A DNA stretch of 64,000 bases, taken from NCBI GenBank assembly GCA_963729445.1, contig CAVSNU010000003.1:434001-498000 (forward strand), read 5' to 3'. Position 1 is the first letter of the stretch. Each line of letters opens with the position of its first letter. This DNA is from JACCZH01 sp963729445. GTDB lineage: Bacteria; Chloroflexota; Chloroflexia; Thermomicrobiales; CFX8. The notes below the pieces were generated by a model that made no database searches, had not been told where the DNA came from, and saw nothing but the letters and a program-made list of their open reading frames with translations. The position numbers and the translations under genes were made by a program. Positions 1-8,399 of this stretch are shown one piece after another.

Positions 1-226
1 GTTGCCGCTCGACGATGAGGTAGGCACACAGCTCACCATCGACGACGGCCACATAGCCGCGCTCGTCCTGAAAATGAACGGGAAGCGCCGCCATCAACTG
101 GTGCCTGAGCTCCGAGGGCGACCGAAAGCGGCACAGCGGGCCGTCAAGACGATCGAACTGTTGGCGAACAGTGTGCAACCGGGTGAGGTCTCTCGGACGA
201 AGCGTTCGAACTGCGAGGGTCGCCAT
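1..226 (-). CDS. Unidentified protein, N-terminal fragment
   Basis: This gene reads leftwards and runs off the window, leaving about 75 N-terminal residues. It begins at the ATG of 226-224, preceded by a purine-rich GAGGGAG about eight bases upstream. The fragment starts MATLAVRTLRPRDLTRL and continues through RQQFDRLDGPLCRFRSPSEL into a segment with GYVAVVDGELCAYLIVE. The alternation of a basic N-terminus, helices and a hydrophobic strand carrying a short turn resembles the beginning of a GNAT-type acetyltransferase, but the acetyl-CoA motif would lie outside the window. The family call is therefore a guess; that this is a real coding start is better supported. Confidence 0.55.
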   Translation of the reverse strand, partial: MATLAVRTLRPRDLTRLHTVRQQFDRLDGPLCRFRSPSELRHQLMAALPVHFQDERGYVAVVDGELCAYLIVERQ

Positions 227-279
227 TAATAACGCTCCCTCTCTATGGATGAAGAATAACTCGTGTCGGAATCCTCAGA

Positions 280-891
280 TTAGAGCACGCGACGGCCTGA
301 AAGCGCTCGGCCGAGGGTGACTTCATCGGCGTACTCAATGTCTCCGCCGACAGGCAACCCACTGGCCGGCCGGCTCACCGATACTCCTGAGGCTGCCAGC
401 TGGCGTGCGACAAACATCGCGGTCGCGTCTCCCTCAATGTTCGGGTTGGTCGCGAGAATGACCTCCCGCGGCCGCTGTTCAGTTACTCGTTCGATCAGCT
501 CGCGGATGCGCAACCTGTCGGGACCTATGCCGTCGACGGGTGAAATTGCCCCGTGGAGGACGTGATAGAGTCCCCGATACTCGCCGGTGCGCTCGAGCGC
601 CAGAACATCCAGCGGCTCTTCAACGACGCAGATGATGTCCTGCTCGCGACTGACGTCGCGACAGATCGCGCACACCTCAGTGTCGGTGATGTTAAAGCAG
701 CGCGAACACAGAATGACCTTTTCCTTCACCTCCAAAATCGCGTCCGCAAGGCTAAGCGCCTGCTCGCGTGGCGCTCGGAGCACGTAATATGCAAGACGAG
801 ACGCTGATTTTGGACCTATTCCGGGTAATCGTGCCAGTTCGTCGATGAGTCTCGCGACGGGCTCGACCGTGACTCTTGAACGTTGCAACAT
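280..891 (-). CDS. recR: Recombination mediator protein RecR
   Basis: RecR works with RecF and RecO to load RecA on gapped DNA. The 203-residue product has the expected order: an N-terminal helix-hairpin-helix (LARLPGIGPKSASRLAYYVL, about residues 20-40), a four-cysteine zinc finger (CSRCFNITDTEVCAICRD, about 62-79), and a Toprim domain starting at ICVVEEPLDVLALE with the GLYHVLHGAISPVDGIGP signature. The C-terminal VTLGRALSGRRVL is typical of the family. GGAGG lies only three bases before the ATG; a TTG one codon later would have better spacing, so the start is uncertain by one residue. It lies downstream of ftsK on the same strand, separated by about 80 bases. No dnaX or YbaB-like gene is visible beside it. 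Confidence 0.95.
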   Translation of the reverse strand: MLQRSRVTVEPVARLIDELARLPGIGPKSASRLAYYVLRAPREQALSLADAILEVKEKVILCSRCFNITDTEVCAICRDVSREQDIICVVEEPLDVLALERTGEYRGLYHVLHGAISPVDGIGPDRLRIRELIERVTEQRPREVILATNPNIEGDATAMFVARQLAASGVSVSRPASGLPVGGDIEYADEVTLGRALSGRRVL

Positions 892-973
892 GAGCCTCCG
901 CCACCTATCTAGATACGACTCAAAGTATATCTAAGCGGCAGGAACGAGGTTTCCGATGCGGAAATCTGTGGTC

Positions 974-3250
974 CTAGTCTTCATGGAGGTCGAGCAGCAC
1001 CGTGCGCCCTCGCTGCCCATCCGCCGGGCCGATGATGCCCGCGTCCTCCATCGCCTCGATCATCCGCGCTGCCCGGTTGTATCCAACCCGCAACCGGCGT
1101 TGAAGCATCGACGCCGACGCTGTTCCCTGTTGGCGAACGATCTCGACGGCCTGTTCCAACAGCGCATCGTCTCCATCCTCCTCCTGCTGCTCTTCAGCGG
1201 ACGGGAAGACGGACCATTCGGGATCAAAGTGCAGCTCTGGCACGAGCTTTCGCCAGTGCAGCACGACTTTCTGCAAGTCGCGGTCATCGATGAATGGTCC
1301 CTGGATGCGATGCGGCTTGGCGGCGTCAGGCGGCATGAACAGCATGTCGCCGCGTCCAAGCAGACGCTCCGCGCCCGGCATATCAAGCACAACACGACTG
1401 TCGGTCAATGAGGTCACCGCGAACGCAATTCGCGCCGGCACATTGGCCTTGATCAGACCTGTCAGGACATCAACTGACGGGCGCTGCGTGGCAATAAGCA
1501 AGTGAATACCCGTGGCCCGGGCCATCTGGGCCAGGCGCACCAGAAGGGTCTCAACCTCTTCCGGAGTCGTCATCATGAGGTCCGCGAGCTCATCGATAAT
1601 GACCACCAGATAGGGCATCTTGTCTAAATGCGGCTCTTCTGCACGCCTTAAATTATAACCGTCAATGTTGCGCACGCCAAGTCGCGCAAAGAGCTGGTAA
1701 CGCCGCTCCATCTCGCGCAGCACCATACGGAGTGCGCCGACAACCTTGTCCATCTGGGTCACGACAGGCCCTTTGAGATGGGGTACCTTGTCAAACCCAA
1801 CGAGCTCCACCATCTTGGGATCGATCATGATCATCTGGAGCTCATCCGGCGTCTTGGTCAACAAGAACGTTGCGATGATGCTGTTGATACAAACGCTCTT
1901 ACCTGACCCGGTCGCGCCGGCTATCAAGAGATGGGGCATTCGTGTGAGATCGCCAATGACGTAGCGGCCGTTTACATCGCGCCCGAGCGGCATGGGTAGC
2001 TTCGCCTCGGTTGTCTGGAACGTCTCTGATTGCAGCACTTCACGCAGCCCGACCGTCGCCACGCTGGCGTTGGGGATCTCGATGCCCACACGTGCCATAC
2101 CCGGCACCGGAGCTTCGAGCCGGATAGACGGCGCCGCGAGCGCCAGCGCGAGGTCGTTCTGCAGCTCGGTAATGCGCCGGACTTTCACGCCGAGCGCCGG
2201 TTCCAGTGCGAACAGCGTGACGGCTGGTCCAGGGAAAATCTCACGCACCGTCGCTTCTACCTTAAACGAGGACAGTGTTTCCTCGATGCGACGAGCCTTC
2301 TTCTCCAGATCGGCGGCGTCGGGATCGGTCGATTTGTACAACTCCAACAGGTTGAGCTTGGGCAGGCGCCATGGTGCGCTGGGTACCGGTGGCGCGTCGA
2401 GATCGTCTGGCTCGGTGGCTTCCTCCTGAACCGGTTTCGGGGAGCTCGCCTTGTCCCGTTTGGGAACATTGATAAACGGCGCCGGCTTTACGGGTGGCGC
2501 GACGGGCTCCGCAACCTGAACAGCGTCGTACCGATCGGTCTTCCCGGCCAGGCCGGTCCTCACCATCGGTTCCGTGTTGACCGGGACCGGCGGCTCAGAG
2601 AACTCCACGGCAGGTGCGTCATCGGCCTCGAAATCAGCCTCTACCGGCGGACGATAGGTGATTCGTGCCCATGAATCCCGCATGCTCGCGACATCGGTAC
2701 CAGTCACCAGGAACACCGAGACGATGCCGACCGCCAGGAGCAGGACCGATGCCCCAATCTCACCCATGATGGCGCGCAGGCCGAAAGCGAGGCCGTCACC
2801 GACGTAGCCGCCGGTGTCTTGCACCGGAGCATGTGGCTGCGCCAGCGACAACAACCCGACAACGGCCAGGGTCGCTAGAATGCCACCCAGGGTGCGCCTG
2901 ATACGCTGTTCGGCATCCTCAGCGCGCCAGATCTCCACGGCGACGATAGAGATAGCGAACGGCACGAGGAGCACTGCTTTGCCAATCAACGCGGCGAGAC
3001 CGGTCGTGACGACGGATAGCAGGGTATCTTCGGCCAGACCGACCTGGGGCAGGGCCGTAATCACGGCAGTGGCGAACACCAGCACCGCCGTGATCTCTTC
3101 CCGCAGCCGAGGAGGCAGCTGGACTCGCGGCAGCAGCCGTCGCCGTGGACGCGACGGCTCGGGCGCTACCGCTGCGTCCGCCTTCTTCGCCCGGCGAACC
3201 TTCTGAGTGGTGTCACCAGTTCTTGTGCTCGTCGCCGCTCGTCCCGCCAA
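974..3250 (-). CDS. ftsK: DNA translocase FtsK/SpoIIIE
   Basis: FtsK is a membrane-anchored hexameric motor that pumps chromosomal DNA during cell division. The protein has an Ala/Pro/Arg-rich N-terminus, four or five hydrophobic segments in the first third, a Pro/Glu-rich linker, and a RecA-like motor with Walker A (GATGSGKSV), the MIMIDPKMVEL strand and Walker B (LVVIIDELADLMM). It ends in a winged-helix gamma domain (SMLQRRLRVGYNRAARMIE). The proposed start is TTG at 3250, chosen because GGAGGG sits just upstream. An in-frame TTG at 3313 would add 21 residues but has no ribosome-binding site and would run through the GTACGTAC repeats at 3261-3285, which make better sense as a control region. 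Length, about 758 residues, is normal. Confidence 0.93.
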   Translation of the reverse strand: MAGRAATSTRTGDTTQKVRRAKKADAAVAPEPSRPRRRLLPRVQLPPRLREEITAVLVFATAVITALPQVGLAEDTLLSVVTTGLAALIGKAVLLVPFAISIVAVEIWRAEDAEQRIRRTLGGILATLAVVGLLSLAQPHAPVQDTGGYVGDGLAFGLRAIMGEIGASVLLLAVGIVSVFLVTGTDVASMRDSWARITYRPPVEADFEADDAPAVEFSEPPVPVNTEPMVRTGLAGKTDRYDAVQVAEPVAPPVKPAPFINVPKRDKASSPKPVQEEATEPDDLDAPPVPSAPWRLPKLNLLELYKSTDPDAADLEKKARRIEETLSSFKVEATVREIFPGPAVTLFALEPALGVKVRRITELQNDLALALAAPSIRLEAPVPGMARVGIEIPNASVATVGLREVLQSETFQTTEAKLPMPLGRDVNGRYVIGDLTRMPHLLIAGATGSGKSVCINSIIATFLLTKTPDELQMIMIDPKMVELVGFDKVPHLKGPVVTQMDKVVGALRMVLREMERRYQLFARLGVRNIDGYNLRRAEEPHLDKMPYLVVIIDELADLMMTTPEEVETLLVRLAQMARATGIHLLIATQRPSVDVLTGLIKANVPARIAFAVTSLTDSRVVLDMPGAERLLGRGDMLFMPPDAAKPHRIQGPFIDDRDLQKVVLHWRKLVPELHFDPEWSVFPSAEEQQEEDGDDALLEQAVEIVRQQGTASASMLQRRLRVGYNRAARMIEAMEDAGIIGPADGQRGRTVLLDLHED

Positions 3251-3260
3251 GAGCCCTCCA

Positions 3261-3285
3261 TACGTACGTACTAGATGTACGTACA
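3261..3285. promoter_or_regulatory. Paired GTACGTAC palindromes upstream of ftsK
   Basis: Two copies of the self-complementary octamer GTACGTAC (3264-3271 and 3277-3284) are separated by five bases, so their centres are 13 bp apart. The second copy extends to TGTACGTACA. They lie just upstream of the preferred ftsK start. The same ten-base palindrome recurs once more at 54726-54735. A dimeric regulator binding both halves would explain the layout, but no such regulator is identified. Confidence 0.4.
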
Positions 3286-3321
3286 CTGTACCGGGTTCGT
3301 GCCCGCCGGTCAAGGATTCGC

Positions 3322-3945
3322 TTAGAACAGCTTCATCTGCGACGTGTCCTGTGGATTCTCACCTTCGGCGCGTAACTTTTGCTTGAACTCATCCAGAATG
3401 ATCGGGAGTTTCTGCATGTCGGCCTTTACCGTCTCACGCAGCGAAGGTTGATGCAGCGCCGCTGCGGGGTGATACATGGGCACGATCACCCGGTTACCCA
3501 CTTCGCGTGGTTGACCGTGGATACGTGAGATACGTTCGTTCTGAAACCATCTCGCCATCGAGAATCGGCCCAGTGTCACGATCATCAGGGGATCTATCGC
3601 CTCAATCTGTGCATCGAGATGCACCCGACAGGCGAGAATCTCATCCGGCAGCGGATCGCGGTTGCCCGGCGGACGAAACTTCACGACATTGGTCACGAAT
3701 ACGTCATCGCGGGACCAACCGATCGATTCGAGCATCTCATCGAGAAACTTCCCGGCGTTTCCGACGAACGGCAATCCCAGTTTGTCCTCGGTCGCGCCGG
3801 GAGCCTCGCCAATGAACATGACCTCCGCATCCGGATTTCCGGCGCCCGGCACTGGGTTGGCCCCGCCGCGGCTCAACTCGCAGTTCCTGCAGCTCCGAAT
3901 CTCCTCGGCGATCTCCTCGAGCCGACTCGCCCGCTCTGACGCCAT
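3322..3945 (-). CDS. Uracil-DNA glycosylase, family 4, with one iron-sulfur cysteine absent
   Basis: Family-4 uracil-DNA glycosylases remove uracil from DNA and bind a [4Fe-4S] cluster. The 207-residue product has the family motifs: CRNC (Cys19, Cys22), the catalytic-loop GEAPGATEDKLGLPFVG, TNVVKFRPPGNR, a third Cys at 106 (ILACRVHL), and the leucine-loop equivalent VPMYHPAAALHQ. In the family a Cys normally follows NVVK; here that position is Phe90 (codon TTT), leaving three of four ligands. ATG 3945 is preferred over 3963 because GGAAGG sits eight bases upstream. The segment RISRIHGQ recalls the UDGX motif only in part, so ordinary family 4 remains the better call. It lies between the exonuclease/UvrC-like fusion and ftsK, in a repair-gene neighbourhood. 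Confidence 0.88.
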   Translation of the reverse strand: MASERASRLEEIAEEIRSCRNCELSRGGANPVPGAGNPDAEVMFIGEAPGATEDKLGLPFVGNAGKFLDEMLESIGWSRDDVFVTNVVKFRPPGNRDPLPDEILACRVHLDAQIEAIDPLMIVTLGRFSMARWFQNERISRIHGQPREVGNRVIVPMYHPAAALHQPSLRETVKADMQKLPIILDEFKQKLRAEGENPQDTSQMKLF

Positions 3946-3988
3946 CAAAGTAGCCTTCCACATCGAATCCTATTAACCGGAACTGATT

Positions 3989-5959
3989 CTACGCCTCAAC
4001 CGGTTCGTCGGCAGACGGGTCGACTCCAAATGGCACCGAGATGTCGACCAGCAGCGCGCGCTCAACGATCTCTGCGGCAGTCGTCTCCGGGCTCCAGGGT
4101 ATCAGCGCCTGATGATCGGGTGACCGTTGAATCCAGCGCGCCAGGAGCGCCGTCTCATCAATGGAATGGTGGTCGAGTTGGAGGGAGCCGCTTACCGCCT
4201 CCGCACGCGCTCGGCTGGCCTCTAGAGACGAGACTAGATCCGAGATCGATCGGGAGGAATCAACCGCAAACTGCGCCCAGCGCCTCCCCCTCACCAGATA
4301 CATGAGCTCCGAGGTGGAAGGCTCGGGACCGGGCAGGACCAGCACCGCATGGCCGTGAGATGCCGCCTGGTTGATTCGCGCCTGGTCAAGGACGAGGTTC
4401 GTCACCTTCGAGATCTGGTCGCGAAGCTGGGCGGCCTTCTCATAATCCTGGGACTCAACGGTTCCCGCTAGCCGCCGGTGGAGAAGCGGTAATAGAGCAT
4501 CCCCGTTCCCTCCAAGAAACGCCAACACCAGGTTGACGTACCCGCGATACGCTTCGGAATCCGCGATACCCATACATGGACCACAACAGCGCTTCAAGCT
4601 CAGCTCGATACACGGTGAGCCTAGCGAACGTTTGTCTTTGAATGAGCGTTTGCAGGTACGTAGCGGCAGCGTGTCGTTGATCAGCTGGACAGCCTCGCGG
4701 GCGCTTCGGGTCGATCGAAACGGTCCGAAATAGTGCGCGGCATCATCGCCGCGGTCCTTGGCCATGGTCACGGTCGGCCAGAGATTGACCGTGTCTACCT
4801 TGATATAGGAGTATTGCTCCGCATTCCGATGGACGGTGTTGAATCTGGGCCTGTAGCGGCGGATGAGCTGTGACTCCAGCATCAACGCCTCCAATTCACT
4901 GCCAACGACGGTCGTCTCGATGCTGGCCAGTGACTCCAACAGCCCATCCATCTTCCGGGTGTAGCCGAGCGGCTGGGAGTAGTAGGATGCGACCCTCTTG
5001 CGCAGGTCTTTCGCTTTGCCGATATACAGCACCCGGTCGTCGGCATCACGCATGATGTAGACACCTGGCGCATGTGGGATGTCGGCCAGATGGCTCTCGT
5101 CTAGCAGACTGCGTCCACGCCCGACCGGCCGTCCAGGTGAACGCCGCCTGCGTCTGCGCTTCGTTACTTGCAGCAGGTCGTCGATCGTGTCCCAGCCTCG
5201 CTCCACCGCCTTGCCAAGCAGCGAGTGATAGACCGCCAACGTCATTTCTGCGTCCGAGAGCGCCCGGTGAGCTCGTCCCGCTGGCAAGCCAAGCTCACGC
5301 ACCACGTCTTGCAAGCCGAGGCGGCGCGCGCCGGGCAACAAATCGTCAGCCAGAGGCAGCGTGTCAATCGCGACGTTTACTAGCCTGGGTAGACCGCAAC
5401 GCGCGAGCTCAGCGTTCAAGAAGCCCAGATCAAACTCAACATTGTGCCCGACGACAGGCAGGTCGCCCATGATGTCCTGAATCGTCGGCCCTACCGAGCG
5501 AAACTCCGGTGCGCCCCGTACCATCGCATCGTCGATACCGGTGAGCTTGCGAATGTAATCCGGAATACGCCGGCCGGGATCGATCAGGCTGGTCCAGATG
5601 AGGGGGTCCGTCCCGGCGCTGACGCGAATGAGCGCAACGTCGATCACCCGGTGCTGACGCGGCTTCAGGCCGGTAGTCTCAACATCGACCACAACGTAGT
5701 CCGTTGGAAAACTCCCGCCAGCCGTCTGGCTGATCGTCGTCCACCAGCCATTCGGCAAGCGGGTCACGCGGGAATCGCCCGCCAGAATTGAGTGGAGTAA
5801 CGGTGCCCAGAGCTTCTCCGAGCCGCCTACGCCGAACACATGCCCGACGAGGCGAGCATCGTCGAGAGTCCCGCCATGCTTGTCGATGCAGGCCACTGCC
5901 CGCTCCAGCAGGTGTTCGTAGCGGTTCGCGCTGGACGACTCGAATACTGACTCGTTCAC
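3989..5959 (-). CDS. DEDDh exonuclease fused to GIY-YIG (UvrC-like) nuclease
   Basis: This 656-residue protein joins two nuclease modules. After about 85 residues of winged-helix-like sequence comes a DnaQ-type 3'-5' exonuclease: VVDVETTG (Asp92, Glu94), GHNVEFDLGFL, and HRALSD (His231, Asp236), the DEDDh set. An Arg-rich linker (268-284) leads to a GIY-YIG domain (HAPGVYIMRDADDRVLYIGKA, about 296-316), followed by a UvrC-like cysteine region and a UVR motif (DYEKAAQLRDQI, near residue 500). The RNase H-like C-terminal nuclease domain and HhH domain of true UvrC are absent, so this is not the canonical excinuclease subunit. Similar fusions are known in actinobacteria. The start is GTG 5959 after GGGGG. 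It may incise damaged DNA and resect it; that role is inferred. Confidence 0.88.
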   Translation of the reverse strand: MNESVFESSSANRYEHLLERAVACIDKHGGTLDDARLVGHVFGVGGSEKLWAPLLHSILAGDSRVTRLPNGWWTTISQTAGGSFPTDYVVVDVETTGLKPRQHRVIDVALIRVSAGTDPLIWTSLIDPGRRIPDYIRKLTGIDDAMVRGAPEFRSVGPTIQDIMGDLPVVGHNVEFDLGFLNAELARCGLPRLVNVAIDTLPLADDLLPGARRLGLQDVVRELGLPAGRAHRALSDAEMTLAVYHSLLGKAVERGWDTIDDLLQVTKRRRRRRSPGRPVGRGRSLLDESHLADIPHAPGVYIMRDADDRVLYIGKAKDLRKRVASYYSQPLGYTRKMDGLLESLASIETTVVGSELEALMLESQLIRRYRPRFNTVHRNAEQYSYIKVDTVNLWPTVTMAKDRGDDAAHYFGPFRSTRSAREAVQLINDTLPLRTCKRSFKDKRSLGSPCIELSLKRCCGPCMGIADSEAYRGYVNLVLAFLGGNGDALLPLLHRRLAGTVESQDYEKAAQLRDQISKVTNLVLDQARINQAASHGHAVLVLPGPEPSTSELMYLVRGRRWAQFAVDSSRSISDLVSSLEASRARAEAVSGSLQLDHHSIDETALLARWIQRSPDHQALIPWSPETTAAEIVERALLVDISVPFGVDPSADEPVEA

Positions 5960-6017
5960 GGTTCCCCCACTGACCGGTGACCAGCCGTCAACGGCCTCAG
6001 AGAATTAAATCAGACCA

Positions 6018-6043
6018 AGTTTACGAACGACGTGTGCTATACT
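6018..6043 (+). promoter_or_regulatory. Candidate extended -10 promoter for ligA
   Basis: TGCTATACT at 6035-6043 matches an extended -10 element (TGn then TATACT). No good -35 is seen at 17 bases, which is compatible with the extended -10 class. It lies about 47 bases before the ligA GTG, in the short gap between divergent genes. Confidence 0.5.
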
Positions 6044-6089
6044 GCCCTACGCTTATTCGGCATCTAGCCCACGGGACAGGCGTATAAAC

Positions 6090-8111
6090 GTGGCCGACGA
6101 AGATGTCCAATCCCGGATTCGCGAGCTCCGCGAACTCATCACCCGCTATAACTACGAATACTATGTCCTTCAACAACCAACGGTCCCTGACGCCGAATGG
6201 GACCGCCTCTTTCACGAGCTCCGACGCCTTGAGGCCGAACATCCTGAGCTGATCACCGCAGAATCTCCCACGCAGACGGTCGGAACCGCTCCGAGCGAGG
6301 CGTTCGAGCAGGTGCGCCATGAGGTGCCGATGCTGTCGCTTAGCAACGTGTTCAGTCGCGAAGAGCTGGAGGAGTGGGTCGCGCGCGTCCACAGGCACGC
6401 CGGACGGGAGGAGCTCGAGTTTTCGGTCGAACCCAAGATTGACGGGGTTGCAGCGAGTCTTGTTTACCGTGACGGCCGCTTCGAGCGGGGCGCAACACGC
6501 GGCGACGGAGTCGTCGGCGAGAACGTGACTGCCAATATGCGCACCATTCGGGACTTGCCCCGAACCCTCACAACACCGAACGGAGAAATCCCCCAGGTGC
6601 TTGAGGTTCGCGGCGAGGTCTACATGCGGCGCAGCGAATTCGAGCTCATGAACGAGGCCCGTGAAGCGGCGGGGCTGGCCCGCTTTGCAAATCCCCGCAA
6701 TGCCGCATCAGGAGCGTTGCGGCAGCTCGATGCGTCGATTACCGCGGAGCGCCCGCTACGTGTCTTCGCCTACGGAACCGGCATGGTCGTCGGAGAGCTA
6801 CCGCACAAACATGATGAGACGTTGGCGACCATCGGCTCGCTTGGCGTGCCCACCCCTCCTGGGGCAGGTGTGTACACCGATGTCGACGAGCTCTGGGCTG
6901 CCATTGAAGCATGGCAGGAGCGCAGAACCGAGCTTGATTATGAGATCGACGGCGTCGTCATCAAGGTAAACGACACCAGGCTCTATCCCGAGATTGGTAC
7001 GGTTGCACGGGAGCCGCGTTGGGCCACGGCGTTCAAGTTTCCCGCGAGCCAGGGCGTCACGGTGATCGAAGATATCGAGATCAACGTCGGCCGGACCGGC
7101 AGCCTGAATCCCCTGGCGCATTTGAAGCCGGTGGAGATCGGCGGCGTCACAATCCGCCGGGCTACCCTCCACAATGAGGCTGAGATTCGCCGCCTGGGAG
7201 TCAAGATCGGTGACACGGTCGTCGTGGAGCGCGCGGGCGATGTCATCCCCAAGATCGTCTCCGTCATCGAAGCCCACCGCACCGGCGAAGAGCGCGAGTT
7301 TGAATGGCCGGTGGAGTGTCCGGTCTGTGGCGCGGCGATTGAACGCGTCGAAGGCGAGGCCCTCTCCTACTGCGTGAACGCGTCGTGTCCGGCCCAGCTG
7401 CGCGAGCAGGTCAGCCATTTCGTGTCGCGCGGGGCCATGGATATCGAAGGGCTCGGCACGAAACTCGCCCGGCGCTTTGTCGATGAGGGACTCGTTCGCT
7501 CCTTTGCCGATCTCTACCGCCTCGATTGGGACCGGGTCGTGCAAATGGAGGGACTGGGCGAGAAAAGCGCCGAGAGCCTTCAACGGTCCATTGAGGGCAG
7601 TAAGCAGCGTTCACTCGCGCGTCTGCTCTTCGGGCTCGGAATCCGCCACGTAGGACAGCAAACGGCCGAGCTCATCGCCGCCCATTTTGGCTCGATCGAC
7701 GCCATCGCGGCAGCGACCGAAGAGGAGATCGCCGCCGTCCCGGGCGTTGGAAGAGTGATCGCACAATCTCTGCGCGACTGGATGCTGGAAGAACGCAACC
7801 AGCTCTTGCTGCGCGAGCTCAGGCAGCTTGGTCTACGCATGGAGATTGACGAGGCCGAGCGCCGGAGCGTGGCGGAAACGAAATGGAGCGGGCTGACCGT
7901 GGTCCTGACCGGGCGGATGGAAGCGATGTCACGCCCAGAGGCCGAAGCGCTCCTCAAACAAGCTGGAGCGCGAGTATCCTCGACCGTATCCCGCAAGACC
8001 GACCTGGTTGTTGTCGGAGAAGACGCGGGCAGCAAGGCTGACAAAGCCAGAGAATATGGCATCGAAACCATTGACGAGCAGGAATTTCTGCGCAGAATGA
8101 CGGTAGACTAG
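6090..8111 (+). CDS. ligA: NAD-dependent DNA ligase LigA
   Basis: LigA seals nicks in replication and repair, using NAD+ to adenylate its active-site lysine. The 673-residue protein has the complete order: Ia domain (YNYEYYVLQQPTVPDAEWDRL), nucleotidyltransferase domain with active-site EPKIDG (Lys116), OB fold, zinc finger (CPVCGAAIERVEGEALSYCVNASCPAQ in two halves), helix-hairpin-helix repeats (VQMEGLGEKSAESL, AAVPGVGRVIAQSL) and a C-terminal BRCT domain beginning WSGLTVVLTGRMEAM. Length is normal. The start is GTG at 6090, the first codon of the conserved N-terminus; the Shine-Dalgarno is weak (GGACAGG further upstream). The reading frame is intact. Confidence 0.97.
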   Translation: MADEDVQSRIRELRELITRYNYEYYVLQQPTVPDAEWDRLFHELRRLEAEHPELITAESPTQTVGTAPSEAFEQVRHEVPMLSLSNVFSREELEEWVARVHRHAGREELEFSVEPKIDGVAASLVYRDGRFERGATRGDGVVGENVTANMRTIRDLPRTLTTPNGEIPQVLEVRGEVYMRRSEFELMNEAREAAGLARFANPRNAASGALRQLDASITAERPLRVFAYGTGMVVGELPHKHDETLATIGSLGVPTPPGAGVYTDVDELWAAIEAWQERRTELDYEIDGVVIKVNDTRLYPEIGTVAREPRWATAFKFPASQGVTVIEDIEINVGRTGSLNPLAHLKPVEIGGVTIRRATLHNEAEIRRLGVKIGDTVVVERAGDVIPKIVSVIEAHRTGEEREFEWPVECPVCGAAIERVEGEALSYCVNASCPAQLREQVSHFVSRGAMDIEGLGTKLARRFVDEGLVRSFADLYRLDWDRVVQMEGLGEKSAESLQRSIEGSKQRSLARLLFGLGIRHVGQQTAELIAAHFGSIDAIAAATEEEIAAVPGVGRVIAQSLRDWMLEERNQLLLRELRQLGLRMEIDEAERRSVAETKWSGLTVVLTGRMEAMSRPEAEALLKQAGARVSSTVSRKTDLVVVGEDAGSKADKAREYGIETIDEQEFLRRMTVD

Positions 8112-8162
8112 TCGAACGGAAGCGGGTCTTCGCCTCGGGCGGCGAGCCGAAGGAGCAACAGC

Positions 8163-8399
8163 ATGAGCGGTTACACCCTTCCCACCGGGGAACACGACCC
8201 GATTCAACTCGTCCGCACAATCAGCCGGCTGGCGCAGATGCTGGTCGAGATTCGCGACGAATACATCAACGATCCTCGCCCCGACACCCTGGATCAGTTC
8301 GAGCGCCGACTCGATGAGATCGGCGTACTCCAGCGACAGCTCCGCGAGCTGCGGGCCAGCCAGGATGAGCGCACCGCCGCCGAAGAGCGAACCGCTTAG
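8163..8399 (+). CDS. Small acidic/helical hypothetical protein
   Basis: A 78-residue protein starting MSGYTLPTGEHDPIQLVRTI, preceded by AAGGAGCAACAGC, a good ribosome-binding site. It is almost all predicted helix, with heptad-like leucines and many charged residues (FERRLDEIGVLQRQLRELRASQDE), so a coiled coil is likely. No catalytic motif is visible and the family is not recognised. It follows ligA by 51 bases and probably shares its transcript. Its stop codon overlaps the stop of convergent pyrE within the four bases TTAG at 8396-8399. Confidence 0.7.
   Translation: MSGYTLPTGEHDPIQLVRTISRLAQMLVEIRDEYINDPRPDTLDQFERRLDEIGVLQRQLRELRASQDERTAAEERTA

Noticed and set aside
3530..3545. Assigning the uracil-DNA glycosylase to UDGX because of RIHGQ
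   Set aside because: The full KRRIHQ-type motif is not present; the remaining motifs and size fit family 4.
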